Origin: Microbacterium testaceum StLB037
Lineage (GTDB): Bacteria; Actinomycetota; Actinomycetes; Actinomycetales; Microbacteriaceae
Assembly: GCF_008763945.1 (NCBI RefSeq)
Contig: NZ_VTQH01000002.1
Location: 674,578-738,577 of the forward strand
Direction of reading: 5' to 3'
Length of the DNA stretch: 64,000 nucleotides
Shown here: piece by piece, positions 56,330 to 64,000 of the stretch
How positions within the stretch are numbered: position 1 is the stretch's first letter
How the letters are laid out: each line of letters starts with the position of its first letter
Notes under the pieces: generated by a model
The model's database searches: none
The model's input: the letters and a program-made list of their open reading frames with translations, nothing else
What the model was told of the DNA's origin: nothing
Program-made: the position numbers and the translations under genes

Positions 56330-57112
56330 CTACTGCCCGAACCGGCGATCGCGCGCCGCGAAGTCGCGGATCGCGCGCAGGAAGTCGACCTCGCGGAGGT
56401 CGGGCCCCAGGGCTTCGACGAAGTAGAACTCCGAGTGCGCCGACTGCCACAGGAGGAAATCGCTCAGGCGCTGCTCCCCCGACGTGCGGATCACGAGGTC
56501 GGGGTCTGCTTGTCCCCCGGTGTAGAGGTGCTCGCCGATCTGCTCGGGGGTGAGGCTCGCGGCGAGCTCTTCGAGAGACCCGCCGGACTGATCGTGCTTC
56601 GCGATGATCGAGCGCACGGCATCCACGATCTCGCTCCGCCCGCCGTAGCCGACCGCGAGGTTGACGTGCAGTCCGTTGTGCCCTTGCGTGCGTTCGGTGA
56701 CCTCGTGCAGCACCTCGGCGAGCTCGGTCGGCAACCCCTCGGCGCGGCCGACGTGCTTCACGCGCCAGTTCGGCTCGTGCGACAGCTCCGCGGCGAGCTC
56801 GGCGATGATCTCGAGCAGGTCCTGCAGCTCCTGGCTGTCGCGCTTGACGAGGTTGTCGTTCGAGAGCAGGTAAAGCGATACGACCTCGATCCCGAGATCG
56901 TCGCACCACCGCAGGAACTCGTGCATCTTCGCGGCGCCGGCCCTGTGACCGTGGGCGGCGCTGTCGAACCCGAGCTGCCGCGCCCACCGCCGGTTGCCGT
57001 CGATCATCATGGCGACGTGGTGCGGGACGGTCGCCGGCATGCGACGACGAAGGCGCGAGATGTAAAGACGGTAGAGCGGTCCTCGCCCCTCGTTCTTCCG
57101 CATACGCGCCAC
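56330..57112 (-). CDS. uppS: Cis-prenyltransferase (Z-isoprenyl diphosphate synthase)
   Basis: A 260-residue enzyme elongating prenyl diphosphates with IPP to make the lipid carrier for wall synthesis or a shorter Z-product. Motifs are the catalytic MMIDGNRRWAR, 'LSNDNLVKR' and 'IRTSGEQRLSDFLLWQ'. Actinobacteria often have two paralogues; the chain length cannot be set from this sequence. GTG 57112 has TAGCGT six bases upstream (leaderless). Confidence 0.93.
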   Translation of the reverse strand: MARMRKNEGRGPLYRLYISRLRRRMPATVPHHVAMMIDGNRRWARQLGFDSAAHGHRAGAAKMHEFLRWCDDLGIEVVSLYLLSNDNLVKRDSQELQDLLEIIAELAAELSHEPNWRVKHVGRAEGLPTELAEVLHEVTERTQGHNGLHVNLAVGYGGRSEIVDAVRSIIAKHDQSGGSLEELAASLTPEQIGEHLYTGGQADPDLVIRTSGEQRLSDFLLWQSAHSEFYFVEALGPDLREVDFLRAIRDFAARDRRFGQ

Positions 57113-57236
57113 CCGCCTACGCTACCGCGTCGACGGCTGCGCCACCCCTCGGAAACGGGTGATCCTTGCTGGGGGAACGGTGTATGCCGCGCCCATGTTC
57201 CGCCCGGAGCATGACGCCCGACGTAGGGTCGGGAGA

Positions 57237-57965
57237 GTGACGAGCTCGACCCCGGCAGACGGCCCCGACATGCCTCAACTCCCCCTCCTGGAGGCCGGGG
57301 CGGTGGGTGCGCAGCCCGATCTCAAGCCCACCTGGCGCGGTTGGATCCACGCGGGAACCTTCCCCGTGGCCATCGCCGCGGGCATCGTGCTGATCGCTCT
57401 CGCACAGGGCACCCCCGGTAAGTGGGCCGCGGCGGTGTTCATGGCGACCTCGATGCTGCTGTTCGGCAACTCGGCGCTCTACCACCGCTTCCGCTGGAAG
57501 CCGAAGACCCTCGCGGTGCTCAAGCGCATCGACCACGCGAACATCCTGCTGCTGATCGCCGGCACCTACACGCCCCTCGCCGTGCTGGCCCTCCCCACGC
57601 CGAAGACCGTGCTGCTGCTGTCGATCGTGTGGGGCGGGGCGATTCTCGGCATCCTGTTCCGCGTCTTCTGGATCAACGCACCGCGCTGGCTCTACGTCGC
57701 GCTCTACCTCGCGCTCGGCTGGGCCGCGGTGATGTACCTCGGCGACCTGCTCGCGGCGAACGTCGCGATGATGGTGCTGGTCGTCGTCGGCGGACTGCTG
57801 TACACCGGCGGCGCGATCGTCTACGCGATCAAGAAGCCCAACCCGTGGCCCGGGCACTTCGGGTTCCACGAGATCTTCCACGTGTGCACGGTGCTGGCGT
57901 TCCTCTGCCATTGGACGGCCTGCCTGCTGATCGCCCTGACCCCGGCTTACCACGGCGGGTCCTGA
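57237..57965 (+). CDS. trhA: Hemolysin III family membrane protein (PAQR-like)
   Basis: A 242-residue protein with seven predicted helices. Conserved residues are 'NSALYHRF', 'IDHANILLLIAGTYTPL' and a C-terminal 'GFHEIFHVCTVLAFLCHW', giving the Ser/His/Asp metal set of the PAQR/YqfA family. Bacterial members influence membrane energetics and lipid homeostasis. GTG 57237 has TAGGGT seven bases upstream (leaderless). Confidence 0.92.
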   Translation: MTSSTPADGPDMPQLPLLEAGAVGAQPDLKPTWRGWIHAGTFPVAIAAGIVLIALAQGTPGKWAAAVFMATSMLLFGNSALYHRFRWKPKTLAVLKRIDHANILLLIAGTYTPLAVLALPTPKTVLLLSIVWGGAILGILFRVFWINAPRWLYVALYLALGWAAVMYLGDLLAANVAMMVLVVVGGLLYTGGAIVYAIKKPNPWPGHFGFHEIFHVCTVLAFLCHWTACLLIALTPAYHGGS

Positions 57966-57968
57966 CCG

Positions 57969-58032
57969 CGTGAGTCGCCACGAAAAGTCGCTTCGGAGGT
58001 ACTGGAAGCGACAGAACCTGGCGACTCGCGCG
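57969..58032. repeat. Inverted repeat between convergent genes (element B)
   Basis: The arms at 57969-57995 and 58006-58032 pair over GCG-GAGTCGCCA (one mismatch in the outer block) and GTCGCTTC, with a symmetric internal loop of about six bases. The left arm shares GCGTGAG and CGAAAAGT with element A at 27586-27648. The upstream hemolysin-III gene ends three bases before it. Confidence 0.7.
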
Positions 58033-58070
58033 AGCGAGTGAGCCCCGGATGCCGGACCCCCGGCGACCGG

Positions 58071-58346
58071 TCAGCTGCGGGGAGCGGCCGGGTCGATGTC
58101 CTGGTCGTCGGTCGTGCTGGCGTTCTCGGCCGCGCGCGCCTGCTCCTCGGCATCCAGTTCCGCGTTCACTTCCTCGCGGTAGCGCCCGCGGCGGATGCGG
58201 CGCAGCATGTCCCACACGAGGAGGAACACCGCGATCCCGATGAAGGCGATGGCGGCGAAACCGAGCGGTCCGGGCGTGACGATCGACTCGTCGGGGGTCA
58301 CAGCCGGAGAGGGTGTGGTCGCGAGGGCGACGATCACGGAGTGCAT
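58071..58346 (-). CDS. Small single-pass membrane protein
   Basis: A 91-residue protein with one helix (about 28-48: GPLGFAAIAFIGIAVFLLVW) and a charged C-terminal tail (RRIRRGRYREEVNAELDAEE). It resembles the small membrane protein encoded beside mca in mycobacteria (Rv1083-like). The ATG follows GAAGGA. Function unknown. Confidence 0.75.
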   Translation of the reverse strand: MHSVIVALATTPSPAVTPDESIVTPGPLGFAAIAFIGIAVFLLVWDMLRRIRRGRYREEVNAELDAEEQARAAENASTTDDQDIDPAAPRS

Positions 58347-58409
58347 GGAGTCCTTCGGTCCGGGCGGAAGCGCGTAGCCTGGTACTCCAGCCTAAAGCCC
58401 GGGGAGACC

Positions 58410-58805
58410 ATGACGACGCAAGCCCTGCTCGATGACCGCTACGGGCGCACGCGTTCGCCGCGGCGGCGCATCCTCGGCTGGTCGATCGTCGGCGTGCTCG
58501 CGGTGAGCGCTGTCGGCTACCTCGGCTACACGACGTATGCGACCAGCGCTGGCTCCGTCAGCGCGACCGATACCGGGTACACGGTCGAATCCGACAAGCT
58601 CGTGTCGACCAGCTTCCAGATCACGGCGCCCGTCGGAGAGCCGGTCGCCTGCGCGCTCGAAGCCCGCGACGAGGGCCACGGCACCGTCGGCTGGCGGGTC
58701 GTGGAGTACCCGGCATCCGACGATCACACCCGCGCGTTCACCGAGACGATTCCGACGCTGTCGCTGGCGACCACGGGTTTTGTCAACGCCTGCTGGGTGC
58801 CGTAA
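58410..58805 (+). CDS. DUF4307 domain-containing protein
   Basis: A 131-residue membrane-anchored protein: LLDDRYGRTRSPRRR, one helix (about 22-45), then an extracytoplasmic domain with conserved cysteines ('ACALEARDEGHGTVGW' and a terminal FVNACWV). DUF4307 is an actinobacterial family of unknown function, usually encoded between mca and greA. ATG follows GGGGAG. Confidence 0.85.
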   Translation: MTTQALLDDRYGRTRSPRRRILGWSIVGVLAVSAVGYLGYTTYATSAGSVSATDTGYTVESDKLVSTSFQITAPVGEPVACALEARDEGHGTVGWRVVEYPASDDHTRAFTETIPTLSLATTGFVNACWVP

Positions 58806-58823
58806 ACTCGCGGGATCACGACG

Positions 58824-58846
58824 CGCCCCGGCTCGATGCCGGGGCG
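58824..58846 (+). terminator. Hairpin after the DUF4307 gene
   Basis: CGCCCCGGC, loop TCGAT, GCCGGGGCG, followed by TTCG. Confidence 0.75.
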
Positions 58847-58909
58847 TTCGACATATCCCCCGCCGACGGCCGAACCGATTGCCGTCAGCGCCTCGACGAA
58901 GGAGTACCC

Positions 58910-59401
58910 GTGTCCAACGACGCTCAGGTGACGTTCCTCACGCAAGACGCCTACGACCGCCTCCACAACGAGCTCGAGCACCTCTCGACCACCGGTCGCG
59001 AAGAGATCGCGAAGCGCATCGAGGCCGCGCGCGAAGAGGGCGACCTCAAGGAGAACGGCGGCTACCACGCCGCGAAGGACGAGCAGGGCAAGCAGGAGGC
59101 GCGTATCCGCACGCTCCAGCAGCTGCTGAAGGATGCCAAGGTCGGCGAAGCCCCCGAGAGCCACGGCGTCGTCGAGTCGGGCACCGTCGTCACGGCGATC
59201 GTCGCCGGCGGCGAAGAGAAGTTCCTGCTCGGCAACCGCGAGATCGCCGCGAACTCCGAGCTCGACGTCTACAGCGAGGCGTCGCCCCTCGGTGCGGCGA
59301 TCATGGGCCTGAAAGAGGGCGACAAGGGTTCGTACACCGCCCCCAACGGCAAAGAGATCTCGGTCGAGGTCGTGAAGGTCGAGACCTACTCGGGTCAGTG
59401 A
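58910..59401 (+). CDS. greA: Transcription elongation factor GreA
   Basis: A 163-residue factor that rescues backtracked RNA polymerase. The N-terminal coiled coil carries the acidic tip in REEGDLKENGGYHAAKDEQG; the C-terminal domain holds 'ASPLGAAIMGLKEGDKGSYT' and 'NGKEISVEVVKVE'. GTG start follows AAGGAG. It has its own terminator on each side. Confidence 0.97.
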   Translation: MSNDAQVTFLTQDAYDRLHNELEHLSTTGREEIAKRIEAAREEGDLKENGGYHAAKDEQGKQEARIRTLQQLLKDAKVGEAPESHGVVESGTVVTAIVAGGEEKFLLGNREIAANSELDVYSEASPLGAAIMGLKEGDKGSYTAPNGKEISVEVVKVETYSGQ

Positions 59402-59413
59402 CCCGCTGACTCC

Positions 59414-59453
59414 CCGCGAGCCGCTCCCCCGTCGTCGGGTGGGCGGCTCGCGG
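59414..59453 (+). terminator. Terminator of greA
   Basis: CCGCGAGCCGC (59414-59424) pairs with GCGGCTCGCGG (59443-59453), followed by CGTTTCC. Confidence 0.8.
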
Positions 59454-59486
59454 CGTTTCCGCGGACATTGCCGCGAGCATTGCGGG

Positions 59487-59551
59487 TTTGGGGCGGATTC
59501 CGCCGCTTGGGGCGGATGATTCTCGCCCCGAACGACGAAATGCGCCCCGAG
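59487..59551. repeat. Inverted array of a 19-base unit (element C)
   Basis: TTGGGGCGGAT occurs at 59488 and 59507 (19 bases apart). Two inverted copies, ending CGCCCCGAA at 59532 and CGCCCCGAG at 59551, are also 19 bases apart. The approximate unit is TYGGGGCGSATTYCGYCGY. The structure lies between the convergent greA and ilvA genes; the remaining ~115 bases to the ilvA stop hold no other feature I can support. Confidence 0.7.
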
Positions 59552-59666
59552 CCGGGCCGACGTGCGACATCGACCGCGCCCTCCGGCGCACGGCTGCCAG
59601 GCGCACGCACAGCCCGCTGGGCGCGCCCGCGTCAGGACCGTAATCGACCGACCCGACGCAGGGCGC

Positions 59667-60896
59667 TCAGTTCGGAACGACCGTCGCGATGAACCCGGCG
59701 TCCTCGAGGGTCTGGATTACCAGGGCCCGGTGCTCCTCGCCGCGCGTCTCGACGCTCAGCTGCAGGATCACCTCGCTGATCTGCAGGCCCTGCCCGTGGC
59801 GCGTGTGCAGCACCTCGATGACGTTCGCGCCCACGCCCGCGAGCAGCTCCGACACCCGGGCGAGCTGACCCGGGCGATCGGGCAGCGGAATGCGCAGGGA
59901 CATGTAGCGACCGGATGCCGACAGCCCGTGCGCCACGACCCGCTGCAGCAGAAGGGGGTCGATGTTGCCGCCCGAGAGGATGGTGACCGTGGGACCGCTC
60001 GCCTTCACCTTGCCGGCGAGGATCGCCGCCACGCCCACCGCTCCCGCGGGCTCGACGACCTGCTTGGCACGTTCGAGCAGCACGAGCAGCGCGCGGGCGA
60101 TGTCGTCTTCGGTGACGGTCACGACCTCGTCGACGTACTGACGGATGAGCTCGAACGGCAGGTCGCCGGGGCGGGCGACCGCGATGCCGTCGGCGATGGT
60201 CGGGGTGGTCTCCACCTGCAGCGGGTATCCCGCGGCGAGCGACGAGGGGTAGGCGGCGGAGTTGTGGGCCTGCACGCCGATGATGCGTACCTCGCGGCCC
60301 TCGGCGGCGGCGCGGGCCTTGACGGCGGAGGCGACGCCGGCCGCGAGCCCTCCCCCGCCGATGCCGACGATGACGGTCTCGAGGTCGGGCATGTCCTCGA
60401 CGAGCTCGAGACCCAGCGTCCCCTGTCCCACCACGATGTCGCGGTGATCGAAGGGATGGATCAGTACGGCTCCCGTGCGCTCGGCGAACTCGGCGGCCAG
60501 GCGCAGCGGCGTCTCGACGGTCGCCCCCTCGAGGATGACCTCGGCGCCGTAGCCGCGCGTGGCGAGGAGCTTCGGCACCGGCACGCCCAGGGGCATGAAG
60601 ATCGTGGCCGAGATGCCCAGCTGCTGCGCGGCCAGCGCCACGCCCTGCGCGTGGTTGCCGGCAGATGCCGCAACGACGCCTCGCGCCCGCTCCTCCGCGG
60701 TCAGGCGCGAGAGGCGGTAGGTCGCCCCGCGGATCTTGAACGACCCGGTGCGCTGCAGGTTCTCGAGCTTGAGGTTCACCGGCACGCCGAGCAGCTCGGT
60801 GAGGTGCAGCGACTCGTCGAGGGGCGTCCGCGTGATGATGCCGCGCAGGTTCTGCGCGGCATCCTCGAACTCGGCCAGGGTGGGAGTGTCGTTCAT
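59667..60896 (-). CDS. ilvA: Threonine ammonia-lyase with C-terminal ACT domain
   Basis: A 409-residue PLP enzyme turning threonine into 2-oxobutanoate for isoleucine synthesis. The PLP lysine is K54 in RTGSFKIRGATY, and the phosphate-binding loop is near 'GIGGGGLAAGVA'. The C-terminal ~80 residues form a single ACT-like domain, the shorter TdcB-plus-ACT form. The start ATG overlaps the upstream transporter stop (ATGA at 60893-60896). Confidence 0.94.
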   Translation of the reverse strand: MNDTPTLAEFEDAAQNLRGIITRTPLDESLHLTELLGVPVNLKLENLQRTGSFKIRGATYRLSRLTAEERARGVVAASAGNHAQGVALAAQQLGISATIFMPLGVPVPKLLATRGYGAEVILEGATVETPLRLAAEFAERTGAVLIHPFDHRDIVVGQGTLGLELVEDMPDLETVIVGIGGGGLAAGVASAVKARAAAEGREVRIIGVQAHNSAAYPSSLAAGYPLQVETTPTIADGIAVARPGDLPFELIRQYVDEVVTVTEDDIARALLVLLERAKQVVEPAGAVGVAAILAGKVKASGPTVTILSGGNIDPLLLQRVVAHGLSASGRYMSLRIPLPDRPGQLARVSELLAGVGANVIEVLHTRHGQGLQISEVILQLSVETRGEEHRALVIQTLEDAGFIATVVPN

Positions 60897-62083
60897 GATC
60901 TCCTTCCGCGCTCACGCGGGACGGTCCGCCAGATCAGATCCGGGGATGCCAATGCCTCGCCGTCGCGCTTCCACGCTTTCGTGCTCAGATACACGGCGAC
61001 GACGTTCACGAAAGCGGCGAGGGGCACCGCGAACAGCGCCCCCGCGATGCCGCCGACCATCGCGCCGCCCGCGACCACCAGGACCACCGCGAGGGGGTGC
61101 ACCTTGACCGCCGAACCCATCAGGATCGGGTGCAGGACATGGCTCTCGAACTGCTGCACACCGAGCACGACGATGAGCATGAACAGCGCGATGAGGGGTC
61201 CGTTGTAGACGAGGGCGATGAATACCGCGAGGGTTCCCGTGGCGATCGCGCCGACGAACGGGATGAACGCACCGAGGAAGACGAGCACACCGATCGGGAT
61301 CGACAGGGGCACACCGAGCAGGAACGCGCCGAGACCGATGCCGATGGCGTCGATCGTCGCGACCAGCAGCTGGGTGCGGGCGTAGCTCTTGATCGTCCGC
61401 CAGCCGGCGCGTCCGGCGCCGTCGACCGCGGGGCGGGCGGCGCGGGGGAACAGGCGCGTCGTCCAGCGCCAAATCCCTCCGCCGTCGGCGAGCAGGCACA
61501 GCAGGATGAACAGCGTCAGCAGCACGCCGGTCGCGACGTGACCGATCGTCGAGCCGATCGTCAGGGCTCCGGTCCAGATGACCTCGCCCTGCTGCTGCAA
61601 GAAGGTCCCGGCCTGCTTCAGGCTGTCGTCGATCTGCTGAGCGCTGAGGTGCAGGGGGCCGCTGATGAGGTATTCGCGTAGCTGGCGCACGGAGCTCTCG
61701 GTGCGTTCGCGGACCGAGGCGAACTCGAGCGAGATCTGCCACACGGCGACCCACACGAGACCCGCGATGATCGCGAGCGTCCCGAGGACGGTGACGATGA
61801 TGGCGAGCCACTTGGGCCAGCGGTGTCGCAGCAGGAACGAGAACCCCGGCCAGACCAGCGCGGACACGAGGACGGCGACCAGGAGCGGGATGACCAGGAG
61901 CTTCAGCTGGATGACGACGAAGATCACGACCGCGAGGGCCGCGGCGATCACGAGGAGCCTCCAGGCGTAGGCGGTCGCCTGGCGCAGGGCCGGCGGGACC
62001 GGGGGCTGCAGGTCGCTCGACACGGTGCGACGTCGGAGGGCGTCGAGGAAGGATCCGCGCTCGTCGGGACCGGTTCCACTCAT
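60893..62083 (-). CDS. AI-2E family membrane transporter
   Basis: A 396-residue protein with about eight helices and an amphipathic central domain (FLQQQGEVIWTGALTIGSTI region), then 'VPLSIPIGVLVFLGAFIPFVGA', the family signature. AI-2E members export small molecules or act in ion exchange; some are sodium/proton antiporters. TAGGCT six bases before the ATG gives a leaderless start. It is translationally coupled to ilvA, which invites a link to amino-acid export, but that is inference. Confidence 0.88.
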   Translation of the reverse strand: MSGTGPDERGSFLDALRRRTVSSDLQPPVPPALRQATAYAWRLLVIAAALAVVIFVVIQLKLLVIPLLVAVLVSALVWPGFSFLLRHRWPKWLAIIVTVLGTLAIIAGLVWVAVWQISLEFASVRERTESSVRQLREYLISGPLHLSAQQIDDSLKQAGTFLQQQGEVIWTGALTIGSTIGHVATGVLLTLFILLCLLADGGGIWRWTTRLFPRAARPAVDGAGRAGWRTIKSYARTQLLVATIDAIGIGLGAFLLGVPLSIPIGVLVFLGAFIPFVGAIATGTLAVFIALVYNGPLIALFMLIVVLGVQQFESHVLHPILMGSAVKVHPLAVVLVVAGGAMVGGIAGALFAVPLAAFVNVVAVYLSTKAWKRDGEALASPDLIWRTVPRERGRRS

Positions 62084-62153
62084 CCCGTCAGCCTACCGCC
62101 GCGCCGAGTCCGCGCCGGCGGCGATGTCGGAGGGGGTCGATACGGTGAGACGC

Positions 62154-63395
62154 ATGACCATGACGCTCCGCCGGGCCGACGCCCGCCGCATCGCCCTGGC
62201 CGCCCAGGGCTTCGCCCGGCCGCGCCCCGCGACGGTGGGCACGCGTCAGATCACCGGGGCCCTGCACCGCATGCGCATCCTGCAGATCGACTCGGTCAAC
62301 GTGTTCTCACGCTCCCACTACATGCCCCTCTTCGCGCGGCTCGGTCCCTACGACCCCGCTCTGCTCGACAGACTCGCTTTCTCGCGTCGCCCGAAGTGGA
62401 TGGAGTCCTGGGCGCACGTGGCATCCCTCGTCTCGGTCGACGACTGGCCCCTGCTGCAGTTCCGTCGCGACGATCTACGCGCCAAGTACGGGCGTGACGC
62501 GTGGGCAGAGGCGAACCAGCCCCTGCTGCAGTGGCTGCGCGACGAGCTGGCCGACCGCGGGCCGTTGCGCCCGGCCGAGATCGATCACGATGCGCGCAGC
62601 GGGTCCCGCGGGCCGTGGTGGGGGTGGGACGACGTCAAGAACGGACTCGAGCGCCTGTGGCTGTTCGGCGAGGTCGCCATCGCGGGGCGACGCGGTTTCG
62701 AGCGGCGCTACGCCCTGGCATCCGACGTCCTCCCTCCCCAAGCCCTCGAGACGACGGTGCCGCGCGCCGAGGCGATCGCCGAGCTCGTTCGCCGCGCTGC
62801 CCTCGCGTACGGCGTCGCCACGGCGGCCGACCTCGCCGACTACTGGCGCATCCGCGATCGCCCGGCGGTGATGGCCGGCATCCACGATCTGGTCGACAGC
62901 GGTGAGTTGATCCCCGTCGCCGTCGACGGGTGGCAGACGGCCGGCCGCCCGGCCAAAGCGTGGCTGCATCGCGACACCGCCCGACCGCGCCGAGTGGATG
63001 CCGCGGCCATCCTCACCCCGTTCGACCCGGTGGTGTGGTTCCGCGACCGCGCGGAGCGGCTCTTCGACTTCGATTACCGCATCGAGATCTACACGCCCGC
63101 GCCGCAGCGCCGGTTCGGCTATTACTCGTTGCCGTTGCTCGTCGGCGACGATGTGGTGGGCCGCCTCGACCTCAAAGCCGATCGAGCCGCCGGTGCGCTG
63201 CGCGTGCAGTCGGCCTGGTGGGAGCCCGGGGCCCCGCCCGCGGCCGCGGAGCGCATCGCGGCGGAGCTCCTCACCGCGGCGCGCTGGCAGGAGCTCGAGC
63301 GCGTCACGGTGTCGCGGTGGGGCACCGCCGCGGATGATCTCGCGGGCGCATTGAGAGCGGAACGCCACGACCACCCCGACGGTCGCGCGAACTGA
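62154..63395 (+). CDS. YcaQ-type winged-helix DNA glycosylase homologue
   Basis: A 413-residue HTH_42 protein. The catalytic-type motif is Q44-I-D46 (RILQIDSVNVFSRSHY), with 'WMESWAHVASLV' and 'LTPFDPVVWFRDRAERLFDF' also conserved. YcaQ/AlkX-like enzymes unhook interstrand crosslinks or remove alkylated bases. TACGGT seven bases upstream supports ATG 62154; a second ATG lies two codons later. Its promoter region is shared with the AI-2E gene. Confidence 0.88.
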   Translation: MTMTLRRADARRIALAAQGFARPRPATVGTRQITGALHRMRILQIDSVNVFSRSHYMPLFARLGPYDPALLDRLAFSRRPKWMESWAHVASLVSVDDWPLLQFRRDDLRAKYGRDAWAEANQPLLQWLRDELADRGPLRPAEIDHDARSGSRGPWWGWDDVKNGLERLWLFGEVAIAGRRGFERRYALASDVLPPQALETTVPRAEAIAELVRRAALAYGVATAADLADYWRIRDRPAVMAGIHDLVDSGELIPVAVDGWQTAGRPAKAWLHRDTARPRRVDAAAILTPFDPVVWFRDRAERLFDFDYRIEIYTPAPQRRFGYYSLPLLVGDDVVGRLDLKADRAAGALRVQSAWWEPGAPPAAAERIAAELLTAARWQELERVTVSRWGTAADDLAGALRAERHDHPDGRAN

Positions 63396-63397
63396 GA

Positions 63398-63429
63398 CGC
63401 GCCCCCTCCGCCAGAGCGGAGGGGGCGCG
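63398..63429. terminator. Bidirectional terminator hairpin
   Basis: CGCGCCCCCTCCGC, loop CAGA and the exact 14-base complement, lying between two convergent genes. Confidence 0.85.
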
Positions 63430-63434
63430 ACAGG

Positions 63435-64000
63435 TCAGAACTGCACGCGTGGCGGCTCCGCGATCGCGGCGCCGTCGATCACCTCGAAGAACTCCCGCTC
63501 GTGGAAGCCGAGCTGGCGAGCGAAGAGGTTGTTCGGGAACATCTTGATCTTGGTGTTCAGCTCGCGCACGCCGCCGTTGTAGAAACGGCGCGACGCCTGG
63601 ATCTTGTCTTCGGTGTCGACGATCGAGTGCTGGAGCTGCAGGAAGTTCTGGCTCGCCTGGAGCTGCGGGTACGCCTCGGCGACCGCGAACAGCGACTTCA
63701 ACGCCTGCTGCATGTGGCCCTCGGCGACACCCGCCTCGGCCGGGCTCTGCGCCGACAGCGTCTCGGCGCGAGCGCGCGTGACGTTCTCGAACACGGCTTT
63801 CTCGTGGGCCGCGTAGCCCTTCACCGTCTCGATGAGGTTCGGAAGCAGGTCGGCCCGGCGCTTGAGCTGGACGGTGATGTCGCTCCACGCCTCATCGACG
63901 CGAACGTTGAGCGCGACGAGACTGTTGTAGGTGGCCCACAGGTAGATGCCGGCGATCACCAGGACGCCGACGATCACGATGACCGGTACGAGCCACTCCC
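63435..64000 (-). CDS. LemA family protein (5' end outside the window)
   Basis: At least 188 residues. The visible N-terminus (EWLVPVIVIVGVLVIAGIYL) is one membrane helix, followed by the long helical domain typical of LemA: 'WSDITVQLKRRADLLPNLIE' and 'FNGGVRELNT'-like (here FYNGGVRELNTKIKMFP). The frame is still open at the edge, so the true start is just beyond base 64000. LemA proteins are membrane-anchored and of unknown biochemical role. The C-terminus ends PPRVQF. Confidence 0.92.
   Translation of the reverse strand, partial: EWLVPVIVIVGVLVIAGIYLWATYNSLVALNVRVDEAWSDITVQLKRRADLLPNLIETVKGYAAHEKAVFENVTRARAETLSAQSPAEAGVAEGHMQQALKSLFAVAEAYPQLQASQNFLQLQHSIVDTEDKIQASRRFYNGGVRELNTKIKMFPNNLFARQLGFHEREFFEVIDGAAIAEPPRVQF

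Overview
This is a chromosomal window from a high-GC actinobacterium, most likely a Microbacterium or a close Microbacteriaceae relative. The evidence is about 70% GC with strong GC3 bias, an actinobacterial gene complement (MarP-type protease, DUF4245, DUF4307, PIN-PhoH, class II FBPase GlpX), many leaderless starts of the form TAnnnT-N6/7-ATG or GTG, and a heavily enriched heptamer GGATGCC/GGCATCC. The window is mostly core genome. I see no insertion sequence, prophage, CRISPR array, tRNA or rRNA.

Layout. 1-9 kb: peptide-type ABC transport, with an edge-truncated permease, a four-gene minus-strand operon (binding protein, permease, permease, double ATPase) ending in a PH-domain membrane protein, then a CPBP protease and an orphan binding protein. 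9-14 kb: gcvT-gcvH-gcvP behind a tandem glycine riboswitch, next to a LuxR-type ORF that lacks its N-terminal part. 15-23 kb: MarP-like membrane serine protease, then nrtR-nadA-nadB-nadC-cysteine desulfurase-glycosyltransferase, a tightly overlapped NAD biosynthesis operon. 23-31 kb: ABC exporter, MFS pump, cysteine-tailed microprotein, PfpI-like protein, flotillin plus Fpg/Nei glycosylase, zinc-ribbon protein, aldose epimerase. 31-37.5 kb: the most accessory-like part, with CsbD, a DD-carboxypeptidase homologue with an altered SxN motif, a lipoprotein, an ADP-ribosylglycohydrolase, a YefM-YoeB-type toxin-antitoxin pair and three unrecognised proteins. 37.5-44 kb: ychF, methyltransferase, exonuclease, rmuC, glpX and fba. 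44-47 kb: MOSC protein, ECF sigma with zinc anti-sigma factor, membrane protein. 47-54 kb: ispH divergent from xseA-xseB-DUF4245-carbonic anhydrase-fumC, then a two-component system. 54-64 kb: PIN-PhoH, Z-isoprenyl diphosphate synthase, hemolysin-III protein, DUF4307, greA, ilvA, AI-2E exporter, YcaQ-like glycosylase and an edge-truncated LemA.

How the genes work together. Glycine cleavage is switched by glycine itself through the riboswitch. NAD synthesis is probably controlled by NrtR, and the desulfurase probably supplies the NadA iron-sulfur cluster. GlpX and Fba act on the same metabolite, fructose 1,6-bisphosphate. IspH and the Z-prenyl synthase feed isoprenoid and lipid-carrier synthesis. 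The sigma/anti-sigma pair, the kinase/regulator pair and the toxin-antitoxin pair are each translationally coupled.

No clearly new multi-gene system is visible. The observations most worth checking are the GGATGCC signature, the leaderless start architecture, three long inverted repeats that all lie in gaps between convergent genes, a small promoter-to-terminator unit near 54.6 kb, the cysteine-tailed microprotein and the uncharacterised cluster beside the toxin-antitoxin pair.
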